From Bradyrhizobium pachyrhizi (GTDB lineage: Bacteria; Pseudomonadota; Alphaproteobacteria; Rhizobiales; Xanthobacteraceae): a stretch of 32,342 nucleotides of DNA. Positions 23,651 through 32,153 of this stretch are shown here, piece after piece; position 1 is the stretch's first letter, and each line of letters starts with the position of its first letter. The notes below the pieces were generated by a model that made no database searches, was not told where the DNA came from, and saw nothing but the letters and a program-made list of their open reading frames with translations. Made by a program: the position numbers and the translations under genes. The DNA is taken from NCBI RefSeq assembly GCF_001189245.1, contig NZ_LFIQ01000058.1, forward strand, positions 146,107 to 178,448, written 5' to 3'.

Positions 23651-23918
23651 TTGAGATCGTCCTCGGGTGCTTCGCCTTGGAATGGGCGCCCGACCTTGGA
23701 GGAGCCGGGCAGATGCCATCCCAAGCTTCTTTCGGCACCTGGTCAATCATCCGCATGGCGAGAACACCCAACGCCGTCCGCTTGAAATGCATGCGGGCGG
23801 CGCCGACCTAGCGCCGGGGGAAGTGCAAATTCCCGATGGATATTGCGACGTGCGAAACGCCAAGGGCTCGTGGCCTTAGCCCCACTAGATGAGGTACTCC
23901 GAACGTATGGGACAGCCC

Positions 23919-24051
23919 AGGCGAACAGGTCTTTCCCAGACGGGAGCGTCCGCGCGAACGTCCCGCTCTCGTGATATTCAAGCCAGCTTTTTCCGATTGC
24001 ATGCTGGAGCCCAGTCCACTCGGCCGGCGTTGCCTTGTCCCGGTAGAGCAT
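23919..24051 (-). pseudogene. Fragment of a small hypothetical protein
   Basis: In the 475-bp stretch between the methyltransferase start and the transposase C-terminus, the minus strand encodes MLYRDKATPAEWTGLQHAIG, then KSWLEYHESGTFARTLPSGKDLFA. The AEW..LQ.AIG..W...HESGT......G..LF pattern recalls the C-terminus of a small hypothetical protein of Bradyrhizobium. There is no matching N-terminus and the frame reads on past the expected end, so I call it a remnant. The rest of the stretch has nothing I recognise. Confidence 0.4.
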
Positions 24052-24125
24052 TGGGGGCGCTGATCTTCTCGATGTAGATTCGGCCGCCTGGATCGGCTCG
24101 AATGCTCTCGCGTGCTCCATCAAGC

Positions 24126-24326
24126 GTCGGGCGGCTTTGCCTGTACCGCAAGCGGATCGACATCTCCACCGTGCTGGTCGGCCAACAACTCGGCATCGAG
24201 GAAGTCGACGACGGCATTTTGCTCGTCAGCTTCATGCACGATGATTTGGGATACTTCGACCTGGAGCAGAAAACCTTGCAACCCCTCGACAACCCGTTCG
24301 GCACGAGGCTGTCACCCATGTCTTAG
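24126..24326 (+). pseudogene. IS481-family transposase, C-terminal fragment
   Basis: About 66 codons encode GRLCLYRKRIDISTVLVGQQ, then LGIEEVDDGILLVSFMHDDLGYFDLEQKTLQPLDNPFGTRLSPMS and a TAG. The VDDGIxLVSFMxxDLGYxDLEQKTLQPLDNPF segment is the C-terminal domain of IS481-type transposases. The stop overlaps the right terminal repeat. The upstream junction with foreign DNA is near 24120. Confidence 0.84.
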
Positions 24327-24360
24327 GTACGACCTGTTACCCATGTCGCCGGGCTGGACA
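24310..24360 (-). repeat. Right terminal inverted repeat
   Basis: On the minus strand it reads GACATGGGTAACAGG then AAGACATGGGTGACA, matching the left end at 29 of 38 positions. Its outer edge is 11 bp from the encoded CCA of tRNA-Lys. Confidence 0.65.
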
Positions 24361-24371
24361 AAGAATTTGTT

Positions 24372-24447
24372 TGGTGAGCGCGGAGGGACTCGAACCCTCG
24401 ACCCCATGATTAAAAGTCACGTGCTCTACCGCCTGAGCTACGCGCTC
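24372..24447 (-). tRNA. tRNA-Lys (anticodon UUU)
   Basis: A complete cloverleaf on the minus strand: acceptor GAGCGCG/CGCGCTC, D-arm GCTC...GAGC, anticodon stem CGTGA/TCATG with loop CTTTTAA (anticodon TTT), T-arm GAGGG-TTCGAGT-CCCTC. Discriminator A, and CCA encoded in the gene (24372-24374). tRNA genes are common boundaries of inserted DNA, and here the mobile element ends right behind the 3' end. Confidence 0.97.
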
Positions 24448-24571
24448 ACTCACCTGAACATTAGATCCGGACGCCAGCGGTGAACCGCTCCGGATCGTGC
24501 TCCAGCCCGCGCTGTGTAGGGGGCAGGGCCCATCGGGTCAATAGCCGAAGGGCGGTCAATTGTGTACCGGC

Positions 24572-24595
24572 GCGCCGGATTTGCCGTTCCGGCGC
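24572..24595. terminator. GC-rich hairpin after ndvB
   Basis: GCGCCGGA (24572-24579) and TCCGGCGC (24588-24595) form a perfect eight-base stem with an eight-base loop, 42 bp after the ndvB stop on the minus strand. No T-run, so only a weak terminator candidate. Confidence 0.4.
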
Positions 24596-24636
24596 CTGCG
24601 GTTAGGGCCGTTTCTTGAAGTCGGCCAAATCCGGCG

Positions 24637-27486
24637 CTAGTTGTCGCGGCGGATTTCCGAGCCGACCGGCTGCGACGGGGCGGCGACCGAGGGCAGGCTG
24701 ACCGGGCGCAATCCGATCAGTTCCGCGGTGCGGATCGCGCTGTTGCGCCAGAATGCGAACTCGTTGATCCGCGAATTTTCCAGGATTGCGATGGAGACCG
24801 CCGCCAGGAATGGCAGGCTCTGCAACACCAGGACGCCGGCGAAGATGTAGATCTCGCGCACCTGCTTGTAGCCGTTGGTGACGACCAGCACGACGGCGCC
24901 GATCAGCAGCAACACGCCGATCACGGCTTCCCAGAACGCCTGGAACTCGATCGACATCCGCGACAGGCCGCCCTTGGAGGTGCGGGCGAACGCGAGATGC
25001 TCGGTGATCAGGCCCTGCGCCACCGCGCGTGACACCGTCCACTGTACGCTCATCGCCGCGATCATGGCCCCTAACATCTGGCCGGCCTTGATGTTCACGC
25101 GCAGCCGGTAGAGCGCGACGAAATGTACCAGCGAGACGATGAAGGAGGCGATGATCGGCAGCGTCAGAATCTTGTCGGGGATCGCGATGTCGGCGAAGGC
25201 GACGATCGGCACCCAGATCAGATTGAGGATCGCAACCACGACGCCGAGACTTTCGGCGCCGAGCCAGTTGAGCCAGCCCAGCGAGAACTCGCGGCGCTGA
25301 TCGGGCGTCAGCCGGCTGGCGCCGGGCAGGAAGCGCCGCCAGTGCTTCTTGACGATCTGGAAGCCGCCATAGGCCCAGCGATGGCGCTGCTTCTTGAAGG
25401 CCTCATAGGTGTCGGGCAGCAGGCCCTCGCCGTAACGCACATTGGTGTAGTGCGTGAGCCAGCCCTGCTGCTGGATCGAGAGGCCGAGATCGGTGTCCTC
25501 GCAGATCGTGTCAGAGGACCAGCCGCCGGCCTTGTCCATCGCGGCGCGGCGGATCAGGCACATCGTGCCGTGCACGATTATCGCGTTGAACTCGTTGCGC
25601 TGGACCATGCCGATGTCGAAGAACCCGGCATATTCGCCGTTCATGATGTAGTGCATCAGCGAGCGATCGCCGTCGCGATGCTCCTGCGGCGCCTGCACGA
25701 GGCCGACGCGCGGATCGGCGAACGCCGGCACGAGATCCTTCAGCCAGTCCGGATGCACGACGTAGTCGGCGTCGATGATGCCGATGATCTCGGCATCCGC
25801 CGCGGTGCGGTCCATCGCGATGCGCAGCGCGCCGGCCTTGAAGCCCTGCACCTTCTCGGCATTGATGAACTTGAAGCGCTCGCCGAGCAGCCGGCAGTGA
25901 TCCTGGATCGGCCGCCAGAAGTCGGGATCGGGCGTGTTGTTGATGATGCAGACGCACTCGAAGTTCGGATAGTCGAGCCGCGACACTGCATCGAGCGTCT
26001 GCTTGAGCATCTCGACCGGCTCGAAATAGGCCGGGATGTGGATCGAGACCTTCGGAAACTTCACGTTCTCGCCGATCGTGGCGGGCGCGAGCGGCGCGCT
26101 CTTGCCGATCAGCCGGCGCGGGCCGCGGCCGAACGCGACCGCAGCGATCTCCTCGATCCGGGCCATCGCGATCAGGACCAGCGGAACCAGCAGCACCAGG
26201 CCGAGGCTGAGCGCGAAGGCCGAGCCCCAGACGAAGTAGTGCGTGGTCCAGTACGAGAACACGGTCGCGACCCACGCGCCAACGCCGTTGGCGGCCGCCG
26301 ACAAGAGCAGCGCCTGCATCACGGTCGGCTGGTCCAGCCGCAGGATCGGCAGCGACATGAACAGGCCGACCAGGACGGCGACCAGCGCAATCTTCCAGTA
26401 GTTCAGATCGGTGACCGGTCCGGTCCAGGCGAATTTCGCCTCGCGGTCGGCATTGAGGATGCCCCAGTAGGGACCGACGCCGCCTTCGAAGAACTTCCAG
26501 GGCTGATCGATGGCTTCGACGATGTTGTAGTCCATGCCGATGGCTTCGGCGCGGGTGACGAAGTTGCGCAGCACCGTGGCCTGCTGGAACGGACCGGGCT
26601 CGGCGCTGCGCAGATTGTAGCCTTGGCTCGGCCAGCCGAATTCGGCGATCAGGATGCGCTTGCCGGGGAAGGAGTCGCGCAGCAGGTTGTAGCGGTCGAC
26701 CGCCTGGTCCACCGCCTGCTTGTCAGTGAAGTTTTCCCAATAGGGCAGCACGTGCGCGGCGATGAAATCGGCGGAATTGGCGAGTTGCGGATGGTCGCGC
26801 CAGATGTTCCAGATTTCACCGGTCGTGACGGGGACGTTGACCGACTTCTTGACCCGCTGGATCACCTTGATCAGCCGGTGCACGTTGTTTTCGGCGACTG
26901 CCCACTTGATCGCTTCAGCGCGCTTGCTCAAGCCGCTGCTGCCGTTCTCATCCGGCTGCATTTCGGCGTCGTGAAGACGCTGCGCTTCCTCGCGAAGAAT
27001 CCTCTCGGACTCCTCGGGCGGCACGCCGATCTCCGGAACCGAACCGAGGTTTTCCAGCGGCACCTGCTCGCCGCGGAACACGGTTTCGTTGCCGACCACG
27101 ATGCCGATGACGTTGCTGTTGCGTTTGGCCAGGTTGATCGCGGCTTCGATCTCGCGGTTGTTGCGGTTGGCGTCCTTGTCGATCCACGCGCCAACCGTGA
27201 CCTTCATGCCGAACTCGGCGGCGACCGGCGGCACCAGCTCATTGCCTTCGGTCGACGAATAGAGGCGGACCGCCTTTGTGAGCGTGGAGAGCTTCTTCAG
27301 GTCGGCGCGCACCTTCTCGGTGTCGGCGGCAACGTCTGCGACGGTGTGGCCTGACTCGAACGGAGCGTAGGACAGGCTCGGCAGCGTGCCACGGAAATCG
27401 GGCGCCGACTGCCTCTCCTGGAAGAGACCCCACAGGGCGGCGTGGGCGGCGGTGACAAGCAACAGGACGGCGACGACGGCGCGCAT
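24637..27486 (-). CDS. ndvB: Cyclic beta-(1,3)/(1,6)-glucan synthase (GH17-like plus GT2)
   Basis: 949-residue inner-membrane enzyme. N-terminal anchor or signal (1-20). Then a GH17-like domain (about 35-340) with the two carboxylates of that fold: IVVGNETVFRGE (Glu about 134) and ILIAEFGWPSQG (Glu about 282), which would suit transglycosylation or cyclisation of a beta-1,3-glucan. Two to three membrane helices (365-445). A GT2 domain (about 478-710) has IDAD (571-574), ICEDTDLGLS (ED 663-664) and KKQRHRWAYG (QRHRW 700-704), the processive glycosyltransferase signature. Further membrane helices follow to residue 900. The gene order with the next two genes matches ndvB-ndvD-ndvC of B. japonicum, whose products make periplasmic cyclic glucans. 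The long opposite frame is a shadow. Confidence 0.92.
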   Translation of the reverse strand: MRAVVAVLLLVTAAHAALWGLFQERQSAPDFRGTLPSLSYAPFESGHTVADVAADTEKVRADLKKLSTLTKAVRLYSSTEGNELVPPVAAEFGMKVTVGAWIDKDANRNNREIEAAINLAKRNSNVIGIVVGNETVFRGEQVPLENLGSVPEIGVPPEESERILREEAQRLHDAEMQPDENGSSGLSKRAEAIKWAVAENNVHRLIKVIQRVKKSVNVPVTTGEIWNIWRDHPQLANSADFIAAHVLPYWENFTDKQAVDQAVDRYNLLRDSFPGKRILIAEFGWPSQGYNLRSAEPGPFQQATVLRNFVTRAEAIGMDYNIVEAIDQPWKFFEGGVGPYWGILNADREAKFAWTGPVTDLNYWKIALVAVLVGLFMSLPILRLDQPTVMQALLLSAAANGVGAWVATVFSYWTTHYFVWGSAFALSLGLVLLVPLVLIAMARIEEIAAVAFGRGPRRLIGKSAPLAPATIGENVKFPKVSIHIPAYFEPVEMLKQTLDAVSRLDYPNFECVCIINNTPDPDFWRPIQDHCRLLGERFKFINAEKVQGFKAGALRIAMDRTAADAEIIGIIDADYVVHPDWLKDLVPAFADPRVGLVQAPQEHRDGDRSLMHYIMNGEYAGFFDIGMVQRNEFNAIIVHGTMCLIRRAAMDKAGGWSSDTICEDTDLGLSIQQQGWLTHYTNVRYGEGLLPDTYEAFKKQRHRWAYGGFQIVKKHWRRFLPGASRLTPDQRREFSLGWLNWLGAESLGVVVAILNLIWVPIVAFADIAIPDKILTLPIIASFIVSLVHFVALYRLRVNIKAGQMLGAMIAAMSVQWTVSRAVAQGLITEHLAFARTSKGGLSRMSIEFQAFWEAVIGVLLLIGAVVLVVTNGYKQVREIYIFAGVLVLQSLPFLAAVSIAILENSRINEFAFWRNSAIRTAELIGLRPVSLPSVAAPSQPVGSEIRRDN

Positions 27487-27680
27487 CGCGGTTAAACCAT
27501 ACGGGGCCTGAGATTGAGGACTAAGCGAACCCGTCCCCTAGGTTCGACCAACACGACAGCGGAGGGAAAGATATCTCCGCCATCCGATTTAACAACTGGT
27601 GTGCCGCGATGGCGTTTTAAGGGCGCAAGCCGTTCCAGCCGCGAAAAAAAATCGCGGTCGGACCCCGTCGCGGGATACGG

Positions 27681-28292
27681 CTATTTCGACGCCGGCGCAG
27701 GTGCCGCCGACGGGGTCGGTGCAGGCGAAGGCGACGCCGCCGGTGCCGGTGCGGCGGTGCCGGCCGTCGCCGGCGCCGGGGTGGGAGCAGCGGCCGCCGC
27801 CGCAGCCTGGGGCTGCGCGCCCGGATTGATCCAGCAGGCGTGGATGCGGCCGTCGAGGCTGCCGCGCACCTTGTCGTCGATCTGGGCGCCGAACCGGGTC
27901 AGGCAGCGGAACGTCGCTTGGACGTGGCCGCCAGGGCAGCCGAACCGGTCGTAGAGGTCGAGATGGCGGAACGCGGTGTCGAGATCGTCGTTCCACATCA
28001 GGCGGACGACGCGCCGGCCGAGCCAGACGCATTCCGGGTTGCCGGCCGGGCCGTTGATGGCCTGCTGGGCCTCGACGAATTCCTCGACCTTGCGCTGGTT
28101 GGCTTCCCGTGCGGCATTTGCGTTGGCGTCGGGCTGTCCAGGCTGCTGTTTGGCCTGATCCGGCGGATTCGGCGTGCCGCTCTGGGCGAACGCGCCGCCG
28201 GCCCCAATGAGGAGCGCAAGGCCCGTGACTAGGCCCGTTACGGCAAGATGGCGCAAACTAGTGTTCTTCAACTCAAGCAGCCGTCGACGCAT
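27681..28292 (-). CDS. ndvD: Periplasmic beta-glucan biosynthesis protein (ndvD position)
   Basis: 203 residues. Signal peptide (basic start, then VTGLVTGLALLIGAGGAFAQS). Pro/Gln-rich spacer, then a Cys-containing domain about 65-150: NPECVWLGRRVVRLMWNDDLDTAFRHLDLYDRFGCPGGHVQATFRCLTRFGAQI and HACWINPG (four Cys, probably two disulfides). The C-terminus is an Ala/Pro-rich low-complexity tail. It sits between ndvB and ndvC, where B. japonicum carries ndvD, a gene needed for cyclic glucan synthesis. I give the symbol from position and context, not from a sequence match. ATG 28292 has GGGGAA upstream. Same strand as ndvB, 194 bp before it. Confidence 0.72.
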   Translation of the reverse strand: MRRRLLELKNTSLRHLAVTGLVTGLALLIGAGGAFAQSGTPNPPDQAKQQPGQPDANANAAREANQRKVEEFVEAQQAINGPAGNPECVWLGRRVVRLMWNDDLDTAFRHLDLYDRFGCPGGHVQATFRCLTRFGAQIDDKVRGSLDGRIHACWINPGAQPQAAAAAAAPTPAPATAGTAAPAPAASPSPAPTPSAAPAPASK

Positions 28293-28537
28293 GTATTCCC
28301 CGATAATGTTCCTGCCCCCGCGGGATCATCCTAACGGCTCGCGTGATGCCGTCCAAATAGGTCTCCAGTGCGGCGGAGACTCTGGCGAAATCTGATGACT
28401 GGAATTTGGTATTTTGTCCAGCAAACTCACAACTTTATCGACCCAGCGCAAAACTGTCGCAGGACAACCATGGTATTGACCTAATCCCGCTCTTGGCAGA
28501 TGGGCTGTGACCGGCTAATTCGACGGTCCCCCGGAGG

Positions 28538-30166
28538 ATGGAACCGATTTCGCTTCGTACGCCGCTGGCGCTTCTCCTGATCTCGTTCGCCGTGATTGCA
28601 TCCGTGTGGTGGTGGCTCGCCACGCCGATTACGCTCGTGCGCGCGCCGATCGATCCCGCTGCAAAGCTGCAATGCGTGTCCTATACGCCGTTCCGCGGCG
28701 CGCAGACGCCATTGGATCCCACCACGCAGATTCCAGTCGAGCAGATCGAGCAGGATCTGACCGATCTCGCCAAGGTCACCGACTGCGTGCGCACCTATTC
28801 GATCGAGAACGGCCTCGACCAGGTCCCCGGCGTTGCGGCCAAGGTCGGGCTGAAGGTGATGCAGGGCATCTGGCTCAGCAGCAACCGCTTCAAGAATTTG
28901 CAGCAGATCGCGATCGCGGTCCGGCTCGCCAAGGAGTATCCTGGCGTCGTCACCTCGCTGATCGTCGGCAACGAGGTGCTGCTGCGGGGCGAGATGACCG
29001 CCACCGATCTTGCCGGCAACATCCGCGCGGTGAAGGCAGCGGCGGGCAATCTTCCTGTCACCTATGCCGACGTCTGGGAATACTGGGTGAAGAACCGCGA
29101 GATTTATGACGCGGTCGATTTCGTCACCATTCACATTCTGCCGTATTGGGAGGACATCCCGGTCAAGGCGAAGTACGCCGCGGCGCATGTCGACGATATC
29201 CGCAAGCGGATGGCGGTGACATTCCCGGGCAAGGAGATCCTGATCGGCGAGACCGGCTGGCCGAGCCAGGGGCGGATGCGGGAGGGCGCATTGCCGTCGC
29301 GCACCAACCAGGCGCGGGTAGTGTCCGAGATCCTCGACCTCGCCAAGCGCGAGGGCTTTCGGGTCAACCTGATCGAGGCCTATGACCAGCCCTGGAAGCG
29401 CAAGCTCGAGGGCACCGTCGGCGGCAATTGGGGCCTGTTCGATTCGATCAAGCGGCAGGTGAAATATCCGCCCGGCGTTGCTATCACGAACTATCCGGAC
29501 TGGAAGCTACAGATGGCGGGCGGCATGGCGCTGTCCGTCGCCACATTCCTCGCGGCCTGGCTGACGCTGCGCCGCCGGCCCTGGACGCCGCGGCCGTCGG
29601 CCTGGATCGCGGTCGCCGTTTCGGCGACGACGGCGGGGGCGCTGCTCGGGATTGCCGGCGACAAGATGTATTACGAGAGCTACGGCGTCGGCGGCTGGCT
29701 GCATTGGGGCGCGCTGCTCGCGGCGGGCATTGCCGCGCCACTGCTGACGGCGCATGCGCTGATCGCCGGGCGGTCGCTGCCGACCTTCCTGGAGCTGGTC
29801 GGGCCGCGCGACTATCGCGGCAAGGGCGTGATCGGCGCGGTGTTGGCGATTGTGCTGATCATCACCACCGTGATTGCTGCCGAAACCGCGCTCGGCTTCA
29901 CCTTCGATCCGCGCTACCGCGATTTCCCGTATGCCTCGCTGACCATGGCGGTGGTGCCATTCGCGCTGCTGACCATGCTCAATCGCCCGAAGGAAGGCAT
30001 CCGGCCGCTCGCGGAATCCGTGTTCGCCGGCCTGCTGGTGATCGCCGCCGGCTACACGATCTACAACGAGGGCACGATCAACTGGCAGTCGGACTGGACC
30101 TGCGTGATGTACCTCTTGCTCGCCGCTACGCTGTGGCGGGCGCGGGCCGCGCAAAACCCAGGATGA
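28538..30166 (+). CDS. ndvC: Beta-(1,6)-glucan-forming GH17-like membrane protein
   Basis: 542 residues. One N-terminal membrane helix (about 8-29), then a GH17-type domain (about 45-330) with SLIVGNEVLLRGE (acid/base Glu 146) and ILIGETGWPSQG (nucleophile Glu 238), plus IHILPYWED and YDQPWKRKLEG, motifs it shares with NdvB. About seven to eight membrane helices fill residues 325-535. In B. japonicum NdvC adds beta-1,6 linkages to the cyclic glucan; the GH17-like domain acting as a transglycosidase fits this. It is divergent from ndvD, 245 bp apart. GGAGG touches the ATG directly, an unusual spacing, so start efficiency or the exact start may differ. The last 41 bases overlap the convergent membrane-protein gene. 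Confidence 0.9.
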   Translation: MEPISLRTPLALLLISFAVIASVWWWLATPITLVRAPIDPAAKLQCVSYTPFRGAQTPLDPTTQIPVEQIEQDLTDLAKVTDCVRTYSIENGLDQVPGVAAKVGLKVMQGIWLSSNRFKNLQQIAIAVRLAKEYPGVVTSLIVGNEVLLRGEMTATDLAGNIRAVKAAAGNLPVTYADVWEYWVKNREIYDAVDFVTIHILPYWEDIPVKAKYAAAHVDDIRKRMAVTFPGKEILIGETGWPSQGRMREGALPSRTNQARVVSEILDLAKREGFRVNLIEAYDQPWKRKLEGTVGGNWGLFDSIKRQVKYPPGVAITNYPDWKLQMAGGMALSVATFLAAWLTLRRRPWTPRPSAWIAVAVSATTAGALLGIAGDKMYYESYGVGGWLHWGALLAAGIAAPLLTAHALIAGRSLPTFLELVGPRDYRGKGVIGAVLAIVLIITTVIAAETALGFTFDPRYRDFPYASLTMAVVPFALLTMLNRPKEGIRPLAESVFAGLLVIAAGYTIYNEGTINWQSDWTCVMYLLLAATLWRARAAQNPG

Positions 30167-30506
30167 ACAGCCCGATCGCGAGCCCCGACAGCACGACATT
30201 GTAGAGCACGATCCCGAGCCCCGCCGCGATCAAGCCGCCGGTCAGCAGCACGATCGACGGCCGCATCAGGTTGAGCACCGCGATTACCAGCGCGGTGATC
30301 CCGAACACCGAGTTCTTGAACAGTACGGTCGACAGCGCGCGAGCCTTGCAGAGCATGGTCTGCGCGCCGGCGTCGCAGGCCAGCGCAACGGGAGAGAACT
30401 CGATTGCCAGATAGCGCACGTAGAGCGAGTAGCCGACGGTGACGAAGCCCACGACCATCAGGAACTGGACCTGATAGGGGGAGAGGCGGAACGGAGGTTT
30501 TGTCAT
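30126..30506 (-). CDS. Small four-helix membrane protein, 126 aa
   Basis: From the ATG at 30506: MTKPPFRLSPYQVQFLMVVG, a short cytosolic start and four membrane segments (about 14-32, 65-82, 84-101 and 102-120). An extracytoplasmic loop carries two Cys (LACDAGAQTMLCKAR). The frame is open upstream but the preceding residues are Arg/Ser/Pro-rich and non-coding in character. No family recognised. Its stop lies inside the 3' end of ndvC on the other strand (41-bp overlap), a tail-to-tail arrangement. Upstream in the same direction is the SPOR-like gene, 94 bp away. Confidence 0.75.
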   Translation of the reverse strand: MTKPPFRLSPYQVQFLMVVGFVTVGYSLYVRYLAIEFSPVALACDAGAQTMLCKARALSTVLFKNSVFGITALVIAVLNLMRPSIVLLTGGLIAAGLGIVLYNVVLSGLAIGLFILGFARPAPATA

Positions 30507-30600
30507 CGCGGCACTATGGTCGGGATCGGGTTGCGGGACAAGCTCGGTCGGAGCATCGAAATCGGTTGAAAATCCGGCCACAATCCCTTGGCCAACATGA

Positions 30601-32058
30601 TTATTGGCTGTTCCGCCGGAATATCGAGGAGATCGTGGTCGGCTCCGGCTTCTTGTCCTCGGCGACCGGCTGCTGCGGCGGCGGCGATGGTGGTGCGGCG
30701 GCGCGCTTCGGCACGGCCCGCCGATGCGATGGCGCCGGCTTGGCTCCGGCGGGCGGCTCGTTGAGGGCCAGCCGCTGGCCGTCATAGATCGCCGTCTCGC
30801 AGGTCCGCTGCACCAGGCTGAGGCCCGCGCAGATCCTGGCGGCGGTGCCGGCGTCGTTCAGCGGTCCAGCCACCAGGCGCAACTGCATGCCGAGCCCGTT
30901 GCTGTTCTCCTTGATCACGATGATCGGCCGCAGCGCCGCCAGCGGCGCGTTGGCCTTCGACTTCAACAGGCCGCGCCACAGCGCGCGCAGTCCATTGACC
31001 GAATTGGCCGTGCCGAGATCGACGCCGAACTCGGTGCGGTGGATCTGTGCCTGCGGCGCATCGTCCTCGGCGTCCGGATCCGCTGTGATCACCAGCGGCG
31101 GCATCGGTGCGGTGGTGACATCGTTGGCGGTCGGCGGCTTGACCGCTTCGGTTGCCTTGTTCGCCGCAGGATCGAGCGATGCCAGGACCGGCTTGTCGGC
31201 AAGCGGCTTGTTATCCGCGACCAGCGCCGGCGCTGCGGGGGAATCCTCGGCGCCGGCCGCGGCGGCGCTCATCGGACTGGCGATCGATGCGGCCGCGGCG
31301 GAATTCGGCGGCGAATTGCCGGAGACTGGCGGCTTCTCCGCGACGGCCTGCGGCTTGGCGGCCGCGAGCACCGGTTTCTTGTCGGCCGTTGCCGGCTTTT
31401 CGGCCGCCGCAACCGGCTTCTCGATCGGCCCAGTCGCCTTGCTGTCGCCGGCTGCGGGCTTGTCGACCGCCGCCGGTTTGTCCAACGCGACCGGCGGCGT
31501 CGTTGCGACGGCGGCAACGGTTGGCGCGGAGGCGGCGGGCGACGAACTGGCGGTTCCGGGCGAGGGCGCCGCTGCCAAGGGCGATGGTGCCGGCGGCTGC
31601 CTCGCGATCGCGCCGGTTACGGAGTCGAGACCCTGCTCCAGCGTGGTGACGCGCGAATACAGCCGGTCGCGGTCGCCGTTAAGCGTATCGATCGCGGACG
31701 CGAGCCGGCGCGTCTCGTTGTGGCTCTCCTTCGCCAGCGTCTGCAACTGCTGGGCCTGTCGCGCGAGGTCCGCTGCGGCGACCTGGTCGCGCCGCAGCGA
31801 CAACGCCGACTGGTTGGCCATCACCGCGACGGTGACGGCGCCGACCGCGGCAACGCCCCACGAGCCGAGCCGCCACAGCATGCGGCGATCCAGAGCATCC
31901 TCCTCGGCCAAAAAGCCGGTGGTGCTCTCGGTGTCGAATTCCGCCGCCAGATTGTCGCGATCTTTGGCCAAAGCCCGCTTGGCCCTCCTCAAGGCCCGCC
32001 GAATCACGAGGCAAAGATTAACAGGAAATGGACCGGGAACTTGAATCCGGAGCGCCAC
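30601..32058 (-). CDS. Membrane-anchored Ala/Pro-rich protein with C-terminal SPOR-like domain
   Basis: 485 residues. Cytosolic basic start ([23 protein letters not shown]), one membrane helix (about 68-85; [18 protein letters not shown]), a coiled coil (about 90-150; [45 protein letters not shown]), and a 200-residue low-complexity Ala/Pro/Lys linker. The C-terminal domain (about 340-435) reads [20 protein letters not shown] and [23 protein letters not shown], the repeat pattern of SPOR-like domains, which bind septal peptidoglycan. The order anchor, coil, linker, SPOR suggests a cell-envelope role at division or in peptidoglycan sensing. The start is uncertain (GTG at 32058 or 32007). It is divergent from glmU, whose product supplies the peptidoglycan precursor UDP-GlcNAc. 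Confidence 0.8.
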   Translation of the reverse strand: MALRIQVPGPFPVNLCLVIRRALRRAKRALAKDRDNLAAEFDTESTTGFLAEEDALDRRMLWRLGSWGVAAVGAVTVAVMANQSALSLRRDQVAAADLARQAQQLQTLAKESHNETRRLASAIDTLNGDRDRLYSRVTTLEQGLDSVTGAIARQPPAPSPLAAAPSPGTASSSPAASAPTVAAVATTPPVALDKPAAVDKPAAGDSKATGPIEKPVAAAEKPATADKKPVLAAAKPQAVAEKPPVSGNSPPNSAAAASIASPMSAAAAGAEDSPAAPALVADNKPLADKPVLASLDPAANKATEAVKPPTANDVTTAPMPPLVITADPDAEDDAPQAQIHRTEFGVDLGTANSVNGLRALWRGLLKSKANAPLAALRPIIVIKENSNGLGMQLRLVAGPLNDAGTAARICAGLSLVQRTCETAIYDGQRLALNEPPAGAKPAPSHRRAVPKRAAAPPSPPPQQPVAEDKKPEPTTISSIFRRNSQ

Positions 32059-32153
32059 GGAGGCGAATCGGTTTCTTCTGCCGGGGAAAACAATTAAAGA
32101 CGGCCTCGAAGACAGCTTTGCGCGCGAACTGCGCGCGACATCGAGGATTGCGA

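Larger units (their letters stand above)
22078..24360 (+). mobile_element. IS481-like element with the transposase core replaced by a methyltransferase cargo
   Basis: Bounded by inverted ends: the left end begins TGTATGAGC (22078) and the right end reads TGTCCAGCCC on the minus strand (ending 24360). The inner 38 bases of the two ends (22094-22131 and 24310-24347) match at 29 positions; each contains two copies of an ACATGGG unit. Inside the left end lies the start of an IS481-type transposase (22156-22257) and inside the right end its C-terminus (about 24126-24326), both on the plus strand. The central part of the transposase (roughly 250-300 codons, judged by family length) is absent and 1.87 kb of other DNA takes its place. 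No clear target-site duplication is seen in the flanks (AAAA against AAGA). The element cannot move by itself but could be moved in trans. Confidence 0.72.

Noticed and set aside
22074..24364. Target-site duplication of the IS481-like element
   Set aside because: The flanks AAAA and AAGA are similar but not identical and A-rich; not good enough to call.
27080..27089. A further copy of ACGGTTTCGT
   Set aside because: Lies inside ndvB codons for a conserved GNETV segment, with no flanking match to the 25-base boxes; chance.
25123..27354. A 743-codon open frame on the plus strand opposite ndvB
   Set aside because: Its composition is Arg/Asp/Gly-rich with no family motif, and the minus strand encodes an evident GH17-GT2 protein. 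High-GC antisense shadow.
31140..31620. Repetitive appearance suggesting a tandem repeat array
   Set aside because: It is the codon pattern of the Ala/Pro/Lys linker of the SPOR-like protein; units are irregular.
30604..32097. A 497-codon open frame opposite the SPOR-like gene
   Set aside because: Arg/Gly-rich repetition reflecting the Ala/Pro-rich protein on the other strand; no domain.
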